From JAVWJP01 sp036638975 (GTDB lineage: Bacteria > Bacillota > Clostridia > Oscillospirales > Ruminococcaceae), in assembly GCA_036638975.1 (NCBI GenBank), contig JAVWJP010000009.1, forward strand, positions 7,151 through 71,150: 64,000 nucleotides of DNA, read 5' to 3'. Positions 29,287 to 38,440 of the stretch are shown here, in pieces (position 1 is the first letter of the stretch; every line of letters starts with the position of its first letter). Position numbers and translations under genes: made by a program. Under the pieces are notes generated by a model, which saw only the letters and a program-made list of their open reading frames with translations, did not search any database and had not been told where the DNA came from.

Positions 29287-32058
29287 TTATTTAGCATCTG
29301 TTTTTGCGGGGGCTTTCTTCACAAGCGGCTTATCTGTAATTATCAGCTCGCCGCCAAACGAGGTTGTAAAGTGTAAGAAACCGTTTTTATCTAATGTATA
29401 TGCTGTTTTTGGGAGCGGTGAATACTTATTTGTCTTTTTGTCGTAAACTGTAAATACAAGTGACTTTGTGTTAAGACCTGTTAAATCTGCCTTTATAGCC
29501 ATTTTTACAGGCATACCAAAGCTACCCTGCTGTGCAAAGCTTACAACTGCCATTTTGTTATCAAAGTTTCTAAACAAATCTCTTGTTGCCTGTGTTGATG
29601 CAGCATCTGTTTTAACGCCAAGCTTTACATCATTTTTAAGGTTTGTTGCAAGTGCAGGGTCTATATACATACGAGCAGTTATCCTGCCGTCTACCATTGT
29701 ATCGGCTTTAACGTTAAGGTTGCCGCCCGCTTTTTTGGTTTCTTGTGCCAAAGCTTGAAGTGTTGCGCCTGAAATAGTCTCTGCGTTTTTAACATATAAG
29801 CTTGATTCTTTGCCTTTGCCGCCCTTTAAGGCTTCTTGTGCTTCTGCAAGCGCAGCGTTCCCGCTAACCTCGCCACTTGCTGAAACGTTTTCACTCGGTT
29901 TATCCGGTGAAACTATGTTGCCGCTTGAAGAGTTATTTGTAGAATTATTTGTGGAATTGTTTGTAGACCCATTTGAATTGTTGCCGCCGATATATGTCCA
30001 GTGGGCATATATGGTGCTGTTGGCTTTAAACACTGTTGAGGTTGTCACTGCTTCGCCGCCTGTTGCCGCTGTAAACCAGCCGTCAAAGCGGTAGTTGGCT
30101 AATGTACCGGCAGATGGCAGACTCACAAGCTTTCCGCTTGAGTTTGTGTCCAATGCCGGTGGGTTAAGGCTGCCGCCTGCAGAATTAAAGCTTATTTTAT
30201 ATACAGTCCCCACACCCTCAAATGTCCAGTGGGCATATATGGTGCTTTCGGCTGTAAATACTGTTTCGGTCGTCACTGCTTCTCCGCCTGTTGCCGCTGT
30301 AAACCAGCCGTCAAAGCGGTAGCTTACGCGTTTTGGTGTGGGCATGTTAGAAAGCTTGTCGCCTTCGCCTGTATAGTCATATGCGGGAACTACTTCCCCA
30401 CCGTTGCCGTCAAAGCTTATTTTGAATTTAGTAGTTGGGGTGCCCTCTTTTTTCCAGCGCGCGTAAAGTGTGCTGTCGGCTGTGAAAACCATATAGGGGT
30501 CCCACATTTTTCCGCCATCTTTAGCTGTAAACCAACCTACAAACTCATAGCCCTCACGGTTATCCGGCGGAGTCATTGCTGAAAGTCTTCCATCTCCGTT
30601 GCTATTGGTTTTAACTGTTGGCATTTTCACTGTGCCGCCATTAGGGTCTAGGGTTACCGTGTATACAAGGCCCTTGCCTGTATATGTCCAGTGGGCATAT
30701 ACGGTGGTGTTTTCTTTAAACACTGTTGCGGTCGTCACCTTTGCAGCGCCCATTCCCGATGGAAACCAGCCGTCAAAGCGGTAATCGGTGCGTGGTGCAG
30801 GGTCCGGCAGCGTGGTAAGGCAGCCCTTGCTGTTTACAGCGGCGGTTGCCGGTGTTACAGTGCCGCCATTTGCATCGAAGCTTACAGTTATGACATTCGG
30901 TCTGGAACCTGTCACTGAAACCCTAATAGCTCCAGATTTCCCCAAGCCATTTATGCGGTCGTATAAATAAATATCATATTTGCCATCCACTAAGTCGTTG
31001 CCGGATAGCGTGATTTTTCTTGCTCCACCGCTAAATCTGGCTTTTAATTCCGGGCCGGACGTGCCATCTGCTTTGCTCAACAATACGTTACTTATCTTAC
31101 CAAGGTCTACAAAACCCTTACAGGTAAAAACGACTTCACCCTTTTTATCTATTTCTCCACTCATTGATACAAACGGAGCACCAAGCGCTTTGTTTTCGGT
31201 ACGCGGGTACATATTACCCTCAGGCTCTATTTTTGCGGCAGTGGCAACAGTTACCCTAATATTCGTGCCTTCGTTACTAATAACCGTTTTCCCGGCTGTA
31301 TTTTCAACCGTGCCGCCATTTACTTTAAGACGAACGCTCGGTTCCCCTGATGAACTTCCCCCTGTAATGGAAATAGTTCCTGATCCTTTGCTTGTGACAG
31401 TGCCCCCATTCATCTCAATTGCTTCCACACCGCTATGCAATATAGCACAGTTATCATTAGCACTAATGGTGCCGGAATTTACTTTTAATACGCCACCACC
31501 AGCGGTATTAATTGCTGTGCCGGCGGCGGTGTTCTTTATTGTGCCGCCATTTACTGTTAAATACCAATCGTTAGTAATTACGGAATGACTCGCGCCCTCT
31601 ATTGTAGCATCTGTTAATGTCAGAGTGCCTTGATTTGAAATTGCACTATTCGCTGAGTTTGTAATTGTAACTTTTTCTACTATTGCGGTAGTATTTTGAG
31701 CAAACATAACCGCACCAACTATTTTTCCGTTTGTACCGGTGCTGTCTGTGATTGTAATTTTATCTAACTCTAAACGTGAGTAGCTGTTGCAGGTTAAAGT
31801 TTTACCGTTTAAATCAAGCGTCAAAGTTACGCCTTGTTTATTGAGTCCAACATCTTCCGTGGTGTCTTTAAGCAGCTTTACAGTTTCATTACTCACCGCT
31901 GCATTCATTGCTGCTTGAAGAGTATCATACTTTGCATTGCCAACTTCGGCTACCTCACCACTGTCAATTACAGCAGGTCCTCCGGCTGCAAACGCCGCAA
32001 GCGGGAACATTGTAAAGGCTATACATAAAGCCAGTATCATACTTAGTATCTTTTTCAT
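29287..32058 (-). CDS. large secreted protein: beta-helix, four InlB-type B repeats, shared C-terminal domain
   Basis: A 923-residue exported protein. Signal peptide: KKILSMILALCIAFTMFPLA, then AFAAG. Residues ~40-280 are a right-handed beta-helix-like region (LTLTDATIEG, LTVNGGTIKN, LKVNSGTISA). From ~395 to ~690 there are four Listeria-Bacteroides (Flg_new/InlB B) repeats, each with F-D-x-N-G-G at the start and Y-R-F-D-G-W-F ... Y-A-H-W at the end. A Ser/Asn-rich hinge follows, then a ~190-residue domain ending LPKTAYTLDKNGFLHFTTSF, shared with the protein at 7758-9227. No sortase signal; the tail is Lys/Ala/Pro-rich. Probably a surface adhesin; ligand unknown. Confidence 0.87.
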   Translation of the reverse strand: MKKILSMILALCIAFTMFPLAAFAAGGPAVIDSGEVAEVGNAKYDTLQAAMNAAVSNETVKLLKDTTEDVGLNKQGVTLTLDLNGKTLTCNSYSRLELDKITITDSTGTNGKIVGAVMFAQNTTAIVEKVTITNSANSAISNQGTLTLTDATIEGASHSVITNDWYLTVNGGTIKNTAAGTAINTAGGGVLKVNSGTISANDNCAILHSGVEAIEMNGGTVTSKGSGTISITGGSSSGEPSVRLKVNGGTVENTAGKTVISNEGTNIRVTVATAAKIEPEGNMYPRTENKALGAPFVSMSGEIDKKGEVVFTCKGFVDLGKISNVLLSKADGTSGPELKARFSGGARKITLSGNDLVDGKYDIYLYDRINGLGKSGAIRVSVTGSRPNVITVSFDANGGTVTPATAAVNSKGCLTTLPDPAPRTDYRFDGWFPSGMGAAKVTTATVFKENTTVYAHWTYTGKGLVYTVTLDPNGGTVKMPTVKTNSNGDGRLSAMTPPDNREGYEFVGWFTAKDGGKMWDPYMVFTADSTLYARWKKEGTPTTKFKISFDGNGGEVVPAYDYTGEGDKLSNMPTPKRVSYRFDGWFTAATGGEAVTTETVFTAESTIYAHWTFEGVGTVYKISFNSAGGSLNPPALDTNSSGKLVSLPSAGTLANYRFDGWFTAATGGEAVTTSTVFKANSTIYAHWTYIGGNNSNGSTNNSTNNSTNNSSSGNIVSPDKPSENVSASGEVSGNAALAEAQEALKGGKGKESSLYVKNAETISGATLQALAQETKKAGGNLNVKADTMVDGRITARMYIDPALATNLKNDVKLGVKTDAASTQATRDLFRNFDNKMAVVSFAQQGSFGMPVKMAIKADLTGLNTKSLVFTVYDKKTNKYSPLPKTAYTLDKNGFLHFTTSFGGELIITDKPLVKKAPAKTDAK

Positions 32059-32100
32059 TTTCCAATCTCCTTAAAATTTTTTATTATAGCATATTTTTAC

Positions 32101-32463
32101 TTATATAGCTTTTGGGTCATACCCATATTTGTTGGGTCCTATTGTTCCATCTTTTATGGAATACACGAACAGCCAAATCCAGCCTACTAAAGGAATAGCA
32201 CCTATCAAAAGCCACCAAGCGGGCTTGTTTATATCGTGCAGCCTGCGAAAGCTGACAGATAAACCGGGAATAAAGACAAATAGCCCGTATATACCGCTTA
32301 AAATTCTGATATCGTTTGCAATATAATGATTTAATACGCCGTCCAATATAATTAGAATAAAACCCAAAACAGCATTGACAATAATAAAAGTCCAATACTC
32401 TCTTCTTCGTGCTCTGCCGCTAAAATTGACATAATTCTTTATAGCTTTTATGTACCAGCTCAT
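32101..32463 (-). CDS. DUF805 membrane protein
   Basis: A 120-residue protein of the DUF805 (YhaH/YhaI) family with N-terminal MSWYIKAIKNYVNFSGRARR, then REYWTF, four hydrophobic segments (FIIVNAVLGFILIILDGVL; PAWWLLIGAIPLVGWIWLFV) and the conserved RRLHDINKPAWW. AAAGGAGATG lies before the ATG; a longer in-frame start has no site. The family is widespread and its function is not known. Confidence 0.9.
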   Translation of the reverse strand: MSWYIKAIKNYVNFSGRARRREYWTFIIVNAVLGFILIILDGVLNHYIANDIRILSGIYGLFVFIPGLSVSFRRLHDINKPAWWLLIGAIPLVGWIWLFVYSIKDGTIGPNKYGYDPKAI

Positions 32464-32881
32464 TTTACATCTCCTTTTCCGCTCCACAAGTTCCACAGTA
32501 ACACCGCATCTAAAAGCTTGCCAAAATCGCATCAATCCCTCATTTATGCGCCCCCTCGTCAGTAATACGATATACAGCTCTACTCAACCGCTGTATTAAG
32601 TTGACCTGCATCTATTGTTCTATTTTGCAGTGCAGGACATTAGTTGTTCTTTAAAAATATAGTAACATAAAGTAAAAACTAAAACCGCAAAATGCGCGAA
32701 ACGCCTGTTTTACTTCCTCAAACGATTTTTCGTAAGGGTTAAAGCTTAAAATAATGTAAAAACAGCTTTTTTCAAAGCGGTAGCGGCTACATCTAAATTG
32801 CTGTCATTTTTGCATTTGGTGCAGTGGCTTGTTTATTCATTTTTAAAAGCGTTATTTATTGGCAGGCGAATGCAACAGCTA
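32464..32881. other. gene-free stretch upstream of DUF805
   Basis: About 420 bases with no frame showing coding character, no tRNA and no riboswitch motif I recognise. It holds the DUF805 ribosome binding site and probably its promoter, and runs to the terminator of the downstream histidine kinase gene. Confidence 0.5.
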
Positions 32882-32918
32882 CATAAAAAAAACTCGTGAT
32901 AAAAATTTATCACGAGTT
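32882..32918 (-). terminator. terminator of the histidine kinase gene
   Basis: AACTCGTGATAAA pairs with TTTATCACGAGTT around 2 bases (effective loop larger), with a run of T on the minus strand. Confidence 0.85.
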
Positions 32919-32928
32919 AAAAATGCGG

Positions 32929-34842
32929 CTATGCAGTGGGCAGTGTTATAAAAAACTGTGTGCCCTCGCCCGGCTTCGACAAAGCTTTAAGCTCGCCGCC
33001 CAGCTCTGTCACTATACTTTTTACTATGTAAAGACCAAGCCCCGTGCCGCCGCAGTTGCCTTTTGCGCCTACAAAAAACCTGTCAAATATATGCGGAAGC
33101 TCATCTTCCGGTATGCCGCAGCCGCTGTCCTCCACTTTAAAATAAATGCACCCATCTAAAACACCTGCCGAAATTATTATGCTGCCCTCTGCAGGTGTAG
33201 CTCTTATAGCATTATAAATTAGGTTTTCAAAAAGTATATCCAGCTTTTCGGCTTGAGCAAGAATATAACAATCCTCTGCGGGTGGTTTAATAAGCAAATG
33301 AATTGATGAAACCTCCGCTTCGGCATTATGTGCGGCATACAACTCGTCAAGCAGCTTATTTACAGAGATTATCTCTCGTTCTTGTACAATTCTGTCAAAG
33401 CGGTTAAGCTCGCTTAGCCCCTGAACCCGCATTGCCATCTCCATTTGCTTTTGCTCTGCCGCGTCTATATACTCGGCAAGCTCGCCGTCAATGCCTGTGC
33501 CGTTTTGCCTTATGGCGCGTATAAATGCCTGTGTTGCAAAAATAGGCGCTTTAAGGTCGTGCGCCATATCAGAGAAAAACGCTTTGCGCTCTGCAAGAAG
33601 TGTAGAAAGTTCGTTTGTGCGCTTTTCTACCAGCTGCTCCAAGTTGCGGCTAAATTCGTCATTTTCATCTAAAATTCGCTTGTTGCGCACAGCCATCATT
33701 TTGCCAAACAGAAAAACCAAAAAAAGCCCGCACCACTCAAACTGCCAAAAAAACAGAATAGGCTCAAAGCTATTTGAAAAAAACAGGTTCATCACCAAGC
33801 CTGCTCCAAATATAACACAGCCTGCCAAAATATATAAATACTCAAAGCTGTTCTCAGCCGCAGAATGTGCAGCCAAAAATAATACAGAGCAAAAAGTAAA
33901 CATCAAATATAAGTCTTTAATTACCCCGTGCAGCATGACAGCCTGCGGGAAAACCGGAATACAAATATAAAGCAGCAGCAAAAGCAAGGGGGCTGCAACA
34001 AGAACCCTTTGTATAAACAAAAAAGTTTTGCCGCACGTCATGCCTGACGCTAAAGCTGTAAGGCGCAGCACACAAAAAATCGTACCGTAAAGTGCAAAGC
34101 CCTCGACAAAATTCCAGTAAGGCAAAAGCGGTATTTTAAACAGATAAACAAAATAATGTGCAACATAAAGCGCATAAAAGCAGCAAAGCATACCCAGCCA
34201 AAATGCGGGTAAAACGTTTTTTTGGCGCCACAGCACAAAGGTAAAGCACGCCAGCACAAGCGGGGCTAAAAAAGCCAGAGCATATGCAAACGATTTAATG
34301 ACGTTTATTTTTGAAATGACCTGCGGTCTGCCAAGTGCGGGGGGAAAATACATTCCGCTGTAATACCCCGCAGAGGACGAGGTTTGTACCTCGAGTGTCT
34401 GCTCGCCCTGCTGCAAATAAAACACCGCCTCGGCGTTTCCCACCCCGCTCGTAAGCAGCTTTCCATCAAGCAGAACAGCATAATCTGTAGAAAGCCGCGG
34501 GAAGTCGGCCTCCACTATAAGCGGCTCTCCGCTGTAGCGCAGGGTAAGCTTGTAGGACGCTTTACCGTGCACAGGGGCAGAAATGCACCCGCGCTGTAAG
34601 CCCGAAAACTCGCCTATATATGTGGGGAGGTCTGTACTGCGGCTGTCTGTAAGAAGCCAGCCGTCTATAAGAAAAACAGGCGAATTGTACAAGTCGCTTT
34701 CGCTAAGAGTTAAAACACCGTTTTTGCCGTATGGCGGAGGTGCTTGGTACTTATTATCAACATAAAACAGTAGCACAAAAAACAGCGTCATCGCCCCGCA
34801 AAGCAAAACCGGCAGCCATATTGTCCGCTTAACTACCCTCAT
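32929..34842 (-). CDS. 7TMR-DISM sensor histidine kinase
   Basis: A 637-residue membrane kinase. An N-terminal helix, an extracellular jelly-roll-like domain (residues ~35-180), seven membrane helices (~185-385) and a coiled linker (NLEQLVEKRTNELSTLLAER) lead to HisKA with the phospho-acceptor in FFSDMAHDLKAPI near 430. An intact HATPase follows: N-box ENLIYNAIRAT, DSGCGIPEDELPHIFDRF and GGTGLGLYIVKS. The architecture is that of 7TMR-DISM receptors, which sense carbohydrate-like ligands. Its start overlaps the preceding regulator gene by 14 bases, so the two form a pair. Confidence 0.92.
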   Translation of the reverse strand: MRVVKRTIWLPVLLCGAMTLFFVLLFYVDNKYQAPPPYGKNGVLTLSESDLYNSPVFLIDGWLLTDSRSTDLPTYIGEFSGLQRGCISAPVHGKASYKLTLRYSGEPLIVEADFPRLSTDYAVLLDGKLLTSGVGNAEAVFYLQQGEQTLEVQTSSSAGYYSGMYFPPALGRPQVISKINVIKSFAYALAFLAPLVLACFTFVLWRQKNVLPAFWLGMLCCFYALYVAHYFVYLFKIPLLPYWNFVEGFALYGTIFCVLRLTALASGMTCGKTFLFIQRVLVAAPLLLLLLYICIPVFPQAVMLHGVIKDLYLMFTFCSVLFLAAHSAAENSFEYLYILAGCVIFGAGLVMNLFFSNSFEPILFFWQFEWCGLFLVFLFGKMMAVRNKRILDENDEFSRNLEQLVEKRTNELSTLLAERKAFFSDMAHDLKAPIFATQAFIRAIRQNGTGIDGELAEYIDAAEQKQMEMAMRVQGLSELNRFDRIVQEREIISVNKLLDELYAAHNAEAEVSSIHLLIKPPAEDCYILAQAEKLDILFENLIYNAIRATPAEGSIIISAGVLDGCIYFKVEDSGCGIPEDELPHIFDRFFVGAKGNCGGTGLGLYIVKSIVTELGGELKALSKPGEGTQFFITLPTA

Positions 34843-36334
34843 TTTTTGTTACCTCTTGCGCGTCTGCGCCATCGCCACTATAAACAAAGCTGTAGCCCTT
34901 GCCCCATGACGTTTCTATAAAGCAGTAGCCGGCGCAAGCTTTTTCCAGCTTGCGCCGCATACGCGACATATGTACCTGAACCGATTGTCCTCCGTCCCAC
35001 TCCCCCATACCCCAAACGGCATGGTAAAGCTCCTCCGGAGTATAAATGCGCCCCTTGTGCTCTGCCAACACCCACAACAAATCAAATTCGGTAGGTGTAA
35101 GCACAAGCTCTATTTCGTCTATAAATACCTTGCGCAATGAAATATCAAGCACCAGCGGCTTAAATAAAAGCTGAACCTTGCCGGTATGCGCAAGCCTTAT
35201 ACGGGCATCAATCTTCGCCCAAAAAAGCTCCGACGGCGTGTCCTTTGTTATATAATCTATACCGCCGGACAAAAAGCCTTTTAGTTGGCTGTCGCTGTCT
35301 GTAAGCGAGCTTAAAAAAACTATGGGTGCATCTGTATGCTCACGCAGCTGTTTACAGTAATCAAAGCTGCTTTCGCCAAAAAGCATTACATCTAAAATAA
35401 CGCAGTCGTAAACCTCACTGCCCGCCATGCTAACAGCGGCTTCTGCGCTTTGGGCAAGGTCAACAGCGCAACCCTTTGTATGCAGCACATTTGCCCAATA
35501 TTTAAGCTGCTCTTGCTCATCATCTACCAGCAAAATGCGGCAACCCGCATTTGTTTTTTTATCAAATACAAAATCGTCCATTTTTTGCGCAGCGGAGCTT
35601 TGCTTTTTAGCCGCTATAGGCTGCGTAGTAAACAGGTACTTCATATAGGCTTCTTTTATTTGCGGGTACAGCATTTTAGAAACAGGTACTGCGTGCCCCG
35701 TTTGCGTAACAATACCCTTTGTGCTAAGTGTCTGAACACAGCGCATATTAACCAGAAAAGACCTGTGCACCTTTAAAAAATCTCCGCGCGCAAGCAGCTG
35801 CGTTTCAAAATCCAAAAGCGAAGCCGAGGTATCGCGGACACTTCCGTCAACCATATGGAAAAAAACAGTCTTATTCATAACCTCAACATGTTCTATATTA
35901 TGGAAGGGAATCCGCACTATTCCGCTGTGGCTTTTTACAACAAGGCTGTCGTTACCCCGCCTGTCTACCTCCGCAGATATTTTATCTAATAACGGAAAAA
36001 GATTCTTGCTGTTTATAGGCTTTAAAAGGTAATCGTATGCGCCTACAGAGTAGCTTTCCATTTCAAATTCAGGTGACGATGACAAAAAAGCAATTTGAAC
36101 AATCCTGTTAAAAAGTCGTATTTCTTTTGCCGTTTGTATACCATTAATCCCGGGCATAACAATATCGAGCACAATAAAATCGTATTCGTTGTTTTTCATG
36201 TCGGCAATAAGGTCAACTCCGCTGTAAAAAAAGCTATATGTAATGTTGACGCCCCTGTCCTTGCGATATTCTTTTAAAAGCAAATCAAGACGGACGTGCT
36301 CTTGTTTATCATCGTCACAAATTGCTATTTTCAT
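34829..36334 (-). CDS. four-domain response regulator REC-LytTR-REC-winged helix
   Basis: A 501-residue regulator with two complete response regulators in one chain. Residues 1-120: receiver with acidic ICDDDKQ and phospho-Asp in FIVLDIVMPGINGIQ. About 135-235: LytTR DNA-binding domain (FLKVHRSFLVNMRCVQTLS). About 270-385: second receiver (ILLVDDEQEQ; VILDVMLFGESSF; YITKDT). About 395-490: OmpR-type winged helix (LTPTEFDLLWVLAEHKGRIY; VQVHMSRMRRKLE; SWGKGYSFVY). Both phospho-Asp residues are present. A purine-rich GGGGGGTGG precedes the ATG. It is encoded just before and overlapping its 7TMR kinase and divergent from a secreted protein gene. Two unrelated DNA-binding folds in one protein are unusual. 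Confidence 0.92.
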   Translation of the reverse strand: MKIAICDDDKQEHVRLDLLLKEYRKDRGVNITYSFFYSGVDLIADMKNNEYDFIVLDIVMPGINGIQTAKEIRLFNRIVQIAFLSSSPEFEMESYSVGAYDYLLKPINSKNLFPLLDKISAEVDRRGNDSLVVKSHSGIVRIPFHNIEHVEVMNKTVFFHMVDGSVRDTSASLLDFETQLLARGDFLKVHRSFLVNMRCVQTLSTKGIVTQTGHAVPVSKMLYPQIKEAYMKYLFTTQPIAAKKQSSAAQKMDDFVFDKKTNAGCRILLVDDEQEQLKYWANVLHTKGCAVDLAQSAEAAVSMAGSEVYDCVILDVMLFGESSFDYCKQLREHTDAPIVFLSSLTDSDSQLKGFLSGGIDYITKDTPSELFWAKIDARIRLAHTGKVQLLFKPLVLDISLRKVFIDEIELVLTPTEFDLLWVLAEHKGRIYTPEELYHAVWGMGEWDGGQSVQVHMSRMRRKLEKACAGYCFIETSWGKGYSFVYSGDGADAQEVTKNEGS

Positions 36335-36478
36335 CGCCGCCACCCCCCTAATTCAAACCTAATCATATTTTAGCACAAATAGCTCAAATCTCATACTGTT
36401 TTTTAGCTAAAAATCAAAATTCGACACAAATCTGTTATGTCACAGCATATTTTAAGCTATAAAGCCCGACTTTGTTTG

Positions 36479-36508
36479 TTGACATTAATTATTTGTATGT
36501 GATATCAT
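36479..36508 (+). promoter_or_regulatory. promoter of the secreted protein gene
   Basis: TTGACA and TATCAT with an 18-base spacer, 45 bases before the start codon. Confidence 0.65.
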
Positions 36509-36552
36509 AATAATGGCTATATAATAACACAAAAACAGAGGTGAACACTATA

Positions 36553-38376
36553 ATGAAAAAAGCACTTGTGATGATTTTGACCTTAACAATTATGCTCTCC
36601 TGTACCGCACCTGTTTTTTTCTGCGCTTCGCCTACTCTTTTTTTTGATTCCTCTGTGCAGGTGCTTGACTCCTCTGTGCAGGTGCTCGATTCCGGCGCTT
36701 ATAAGCCGCTTCCAATAACAATAGCTCTTAAACAAAGCTTTGAGGGGTACGGTATATTTGTAACGCTCCCCGACATGAGCGAGGATATGACTTCTATTAT
36801 TCCCTGCTATTCTTTCGATGATATAGACTATACAGCGGAAGATTATAATGCTTTGCTTGTAGACCTTAGCCAAAAAACACAGCAATGCTTTTGGTCTATG
36901 GAGTCGCCACTTTTAGAGTATTTAGCAGGCAAAAAAGATAAATTTTATATAAAGCTTAAAATAACCTACCAAAACGGCATAGAAAGCATGACTCAGTCGG
37001 CTTGTATATCAAGAAGCCTTGAAGAACAGCAGTTACCTGCCGACTGCAATTTGGCAGCGTGGTATGACACGCCTATTCGCACGATTCAGTATAATCCGCT
37101 TAAAATTTTTGGACAATATCATTTTACAGTTCCCGCTAATGCCACACCCGCAGAGCTGGCGGCACTGCTGCCCGCGCAAGTACCTGTAGAGCTGCAAATA
37201 ACACAAAACCGGCAAAAGCTCCACAACGAGCTTGTAAAATACTACGTCGAATGGCCTACAGACATCTCTTTAAGCGGTGCTACAACTAAAATTGCGGCGG
37301 TAAAGCTTACCCCTCCGCAAGAGATTAAAGTATCTATAGGCGAAAAAACCTACAGCATTAAAAAAACGGAGTCTATTCATTTTGATGGACCCGAGCTGTT
37401 TGTAAGCTTTCACGCCGTAGACAAAAACACAAAATCAACCCTGTTGCTTGATGAAACCACCAATGGTCTTAGGGCAACACTGCCGCTAAAGCCCACGGGC
37501 GCCAAAGAAATACTTCCCGAATACTCTGTGGACGGCGGTAAAAGCTGGGTTAGTACGCAAGATATACTGCACAGCTCTCCGCTTACAAGCTATCCGCCCA
37601 GGTTTGAAAGCTACACAGCCCCAATCTTAGACTGCACTAAAGCGCCTATGAAGGACTATTGCGACAAAAAAATAAGCGGCTTTTTAGTGCGCCTTAAAAT
37701 AAACGGCGGTGCTTTTGACGGGCTTACCGAGCCTGCAAAATGGCCTGCGGACTACGTTTATACCCCGCCAAGAGATGACACCAACGATGATGGAGGCACA
37801 GGGAACAACGGCAATATCGGCGCGGGCGGCGGGGAAAGCAACAGTGGCGGGCAGCGCCCGAGCTTGCCGCAAGAGAACAACACAAGCACCTTGCCACCCA
37901 ACGAAATAACTGTAAATAACGGCGATATTACACCACTTAATGATTTGATGGTAGTTCACACCGAAAAACCGTCCGCTTTAAATACACCACCCAATAAAAA
38001 CCACAAAAACATCTCTCTGCCTCAGCAGGAAAAGACTATCACTTTTAATACCACAGAACCTGCGGCGGGCAACCCGCAAGAAACCGATGACAAAAATAAT
38101 AGCACAAATTTGCAGCAAGACACAAGCGGTATGCCCGCAAAGCCCGCCAAAGAAGAAGCTCTGCAGCAAGCACCCGAGCGCAAGCTTGGTGCTTCACGTG
38201 CAATACTCCCCATAGCAATTACCTCTGCCGTTATTTTAGGCGGGGCAACTACAATCATAGCGGGGCTGTCTTCTGCATCTGCGACTGCGGCTGCGGCGAC
38301 AACCGCAACGGCAGCAAATGCCGAAAAAACATTGATGCTACTTAAACGCTTAAAAAAGCTTTTACTGCATAAATAA
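36553..38376 (+). CDS. large secreted or surface protein of unknown family
   Basis: A 607-residue exported protein. Signal peptide: KKALVMILTLTIMLSCTAPV. Residues ~30-400 hold beta-rich domains without a known match, including S-V-D-G-G-K-S-W-V. A Gly/Asn/Pro-rich low-complexity linker covers ~410-560. A hydrophobic span (AILPIAITSAVILGGATTII) near the C-terminus and a basic end (LLKRLKKLLLHK) suggest a membrane anchor without a sortase motif. A 21-base tandem duplication gives DSSVQVLDSSVQVLDS just after the signal peptide. The gene is divergent from the REC-LytTR-REC-winged-helix gene, which makes it a likely target of that regulator. Confidence 0.75.
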   Translation: MKKALVMILTLTIMLSCTAPVFFCASPTLFFDSSVQVLDSSVQVLDSGAYKPLPITIALKQSFEGYGIFVTLPDMSEDMTSIIPCYSFDDIDYTAEDYNALLVDLSQKTQQCFWSMESPLLEYLAGKKDKFYIKLKITYQNGIESMTQSACISRSLEEQQLPADCNLAAWYDTPIRTIQYNPLKIFGQYHFTVPANATPAELAALLPAQVPVELQITQNRQKLHNELVKYYVEWPTDISLSGATTKIAAVKLTPPQEIKVSIGEKTYSIKKTESIHFDGPELFVSFHAVDKNTKSTLLLDETTNGLRATLPLKPTGAKEILPEYSVDGGKSWVSTQDILHSSPLTSYPPRFESYTAPILDCTKAPMKDYCDKKISGFLVRLKINGGAFDGLTEPAKWPADYVYTPPRDDTNDDGGTGNNGNIGAGGGESNSGGQRPSLPQENNTSTLPPNEITVNNGDITPLNDLMVVHTEKPSALNTPPNKNHKNISLPQQEKTITFNTTEPAAGNPQETDDKNNSTNLQQDTSGMPAKPAKEEALQQAPERKLGASRAILPIAITSAVILGGATTIIAGLSSASATAAAATTATAANAEKTLMLLKRLKKLLLHK

Positions 38377-38397
38377 TACCGTTTACGGACTAAACAT

Positions 38398-38440
38398 AAG
38401 CCGCAGTGTAGAATTTAACCACACTGCGGCTTGTTTTTTT
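38398..38440. terminator. terminator between convergent genes
   Basis: AAGCCGCAGTGT pairs with ACACTGCGGCTT around 11 bases, then GTTTTTTT. Confidence 0.85.
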
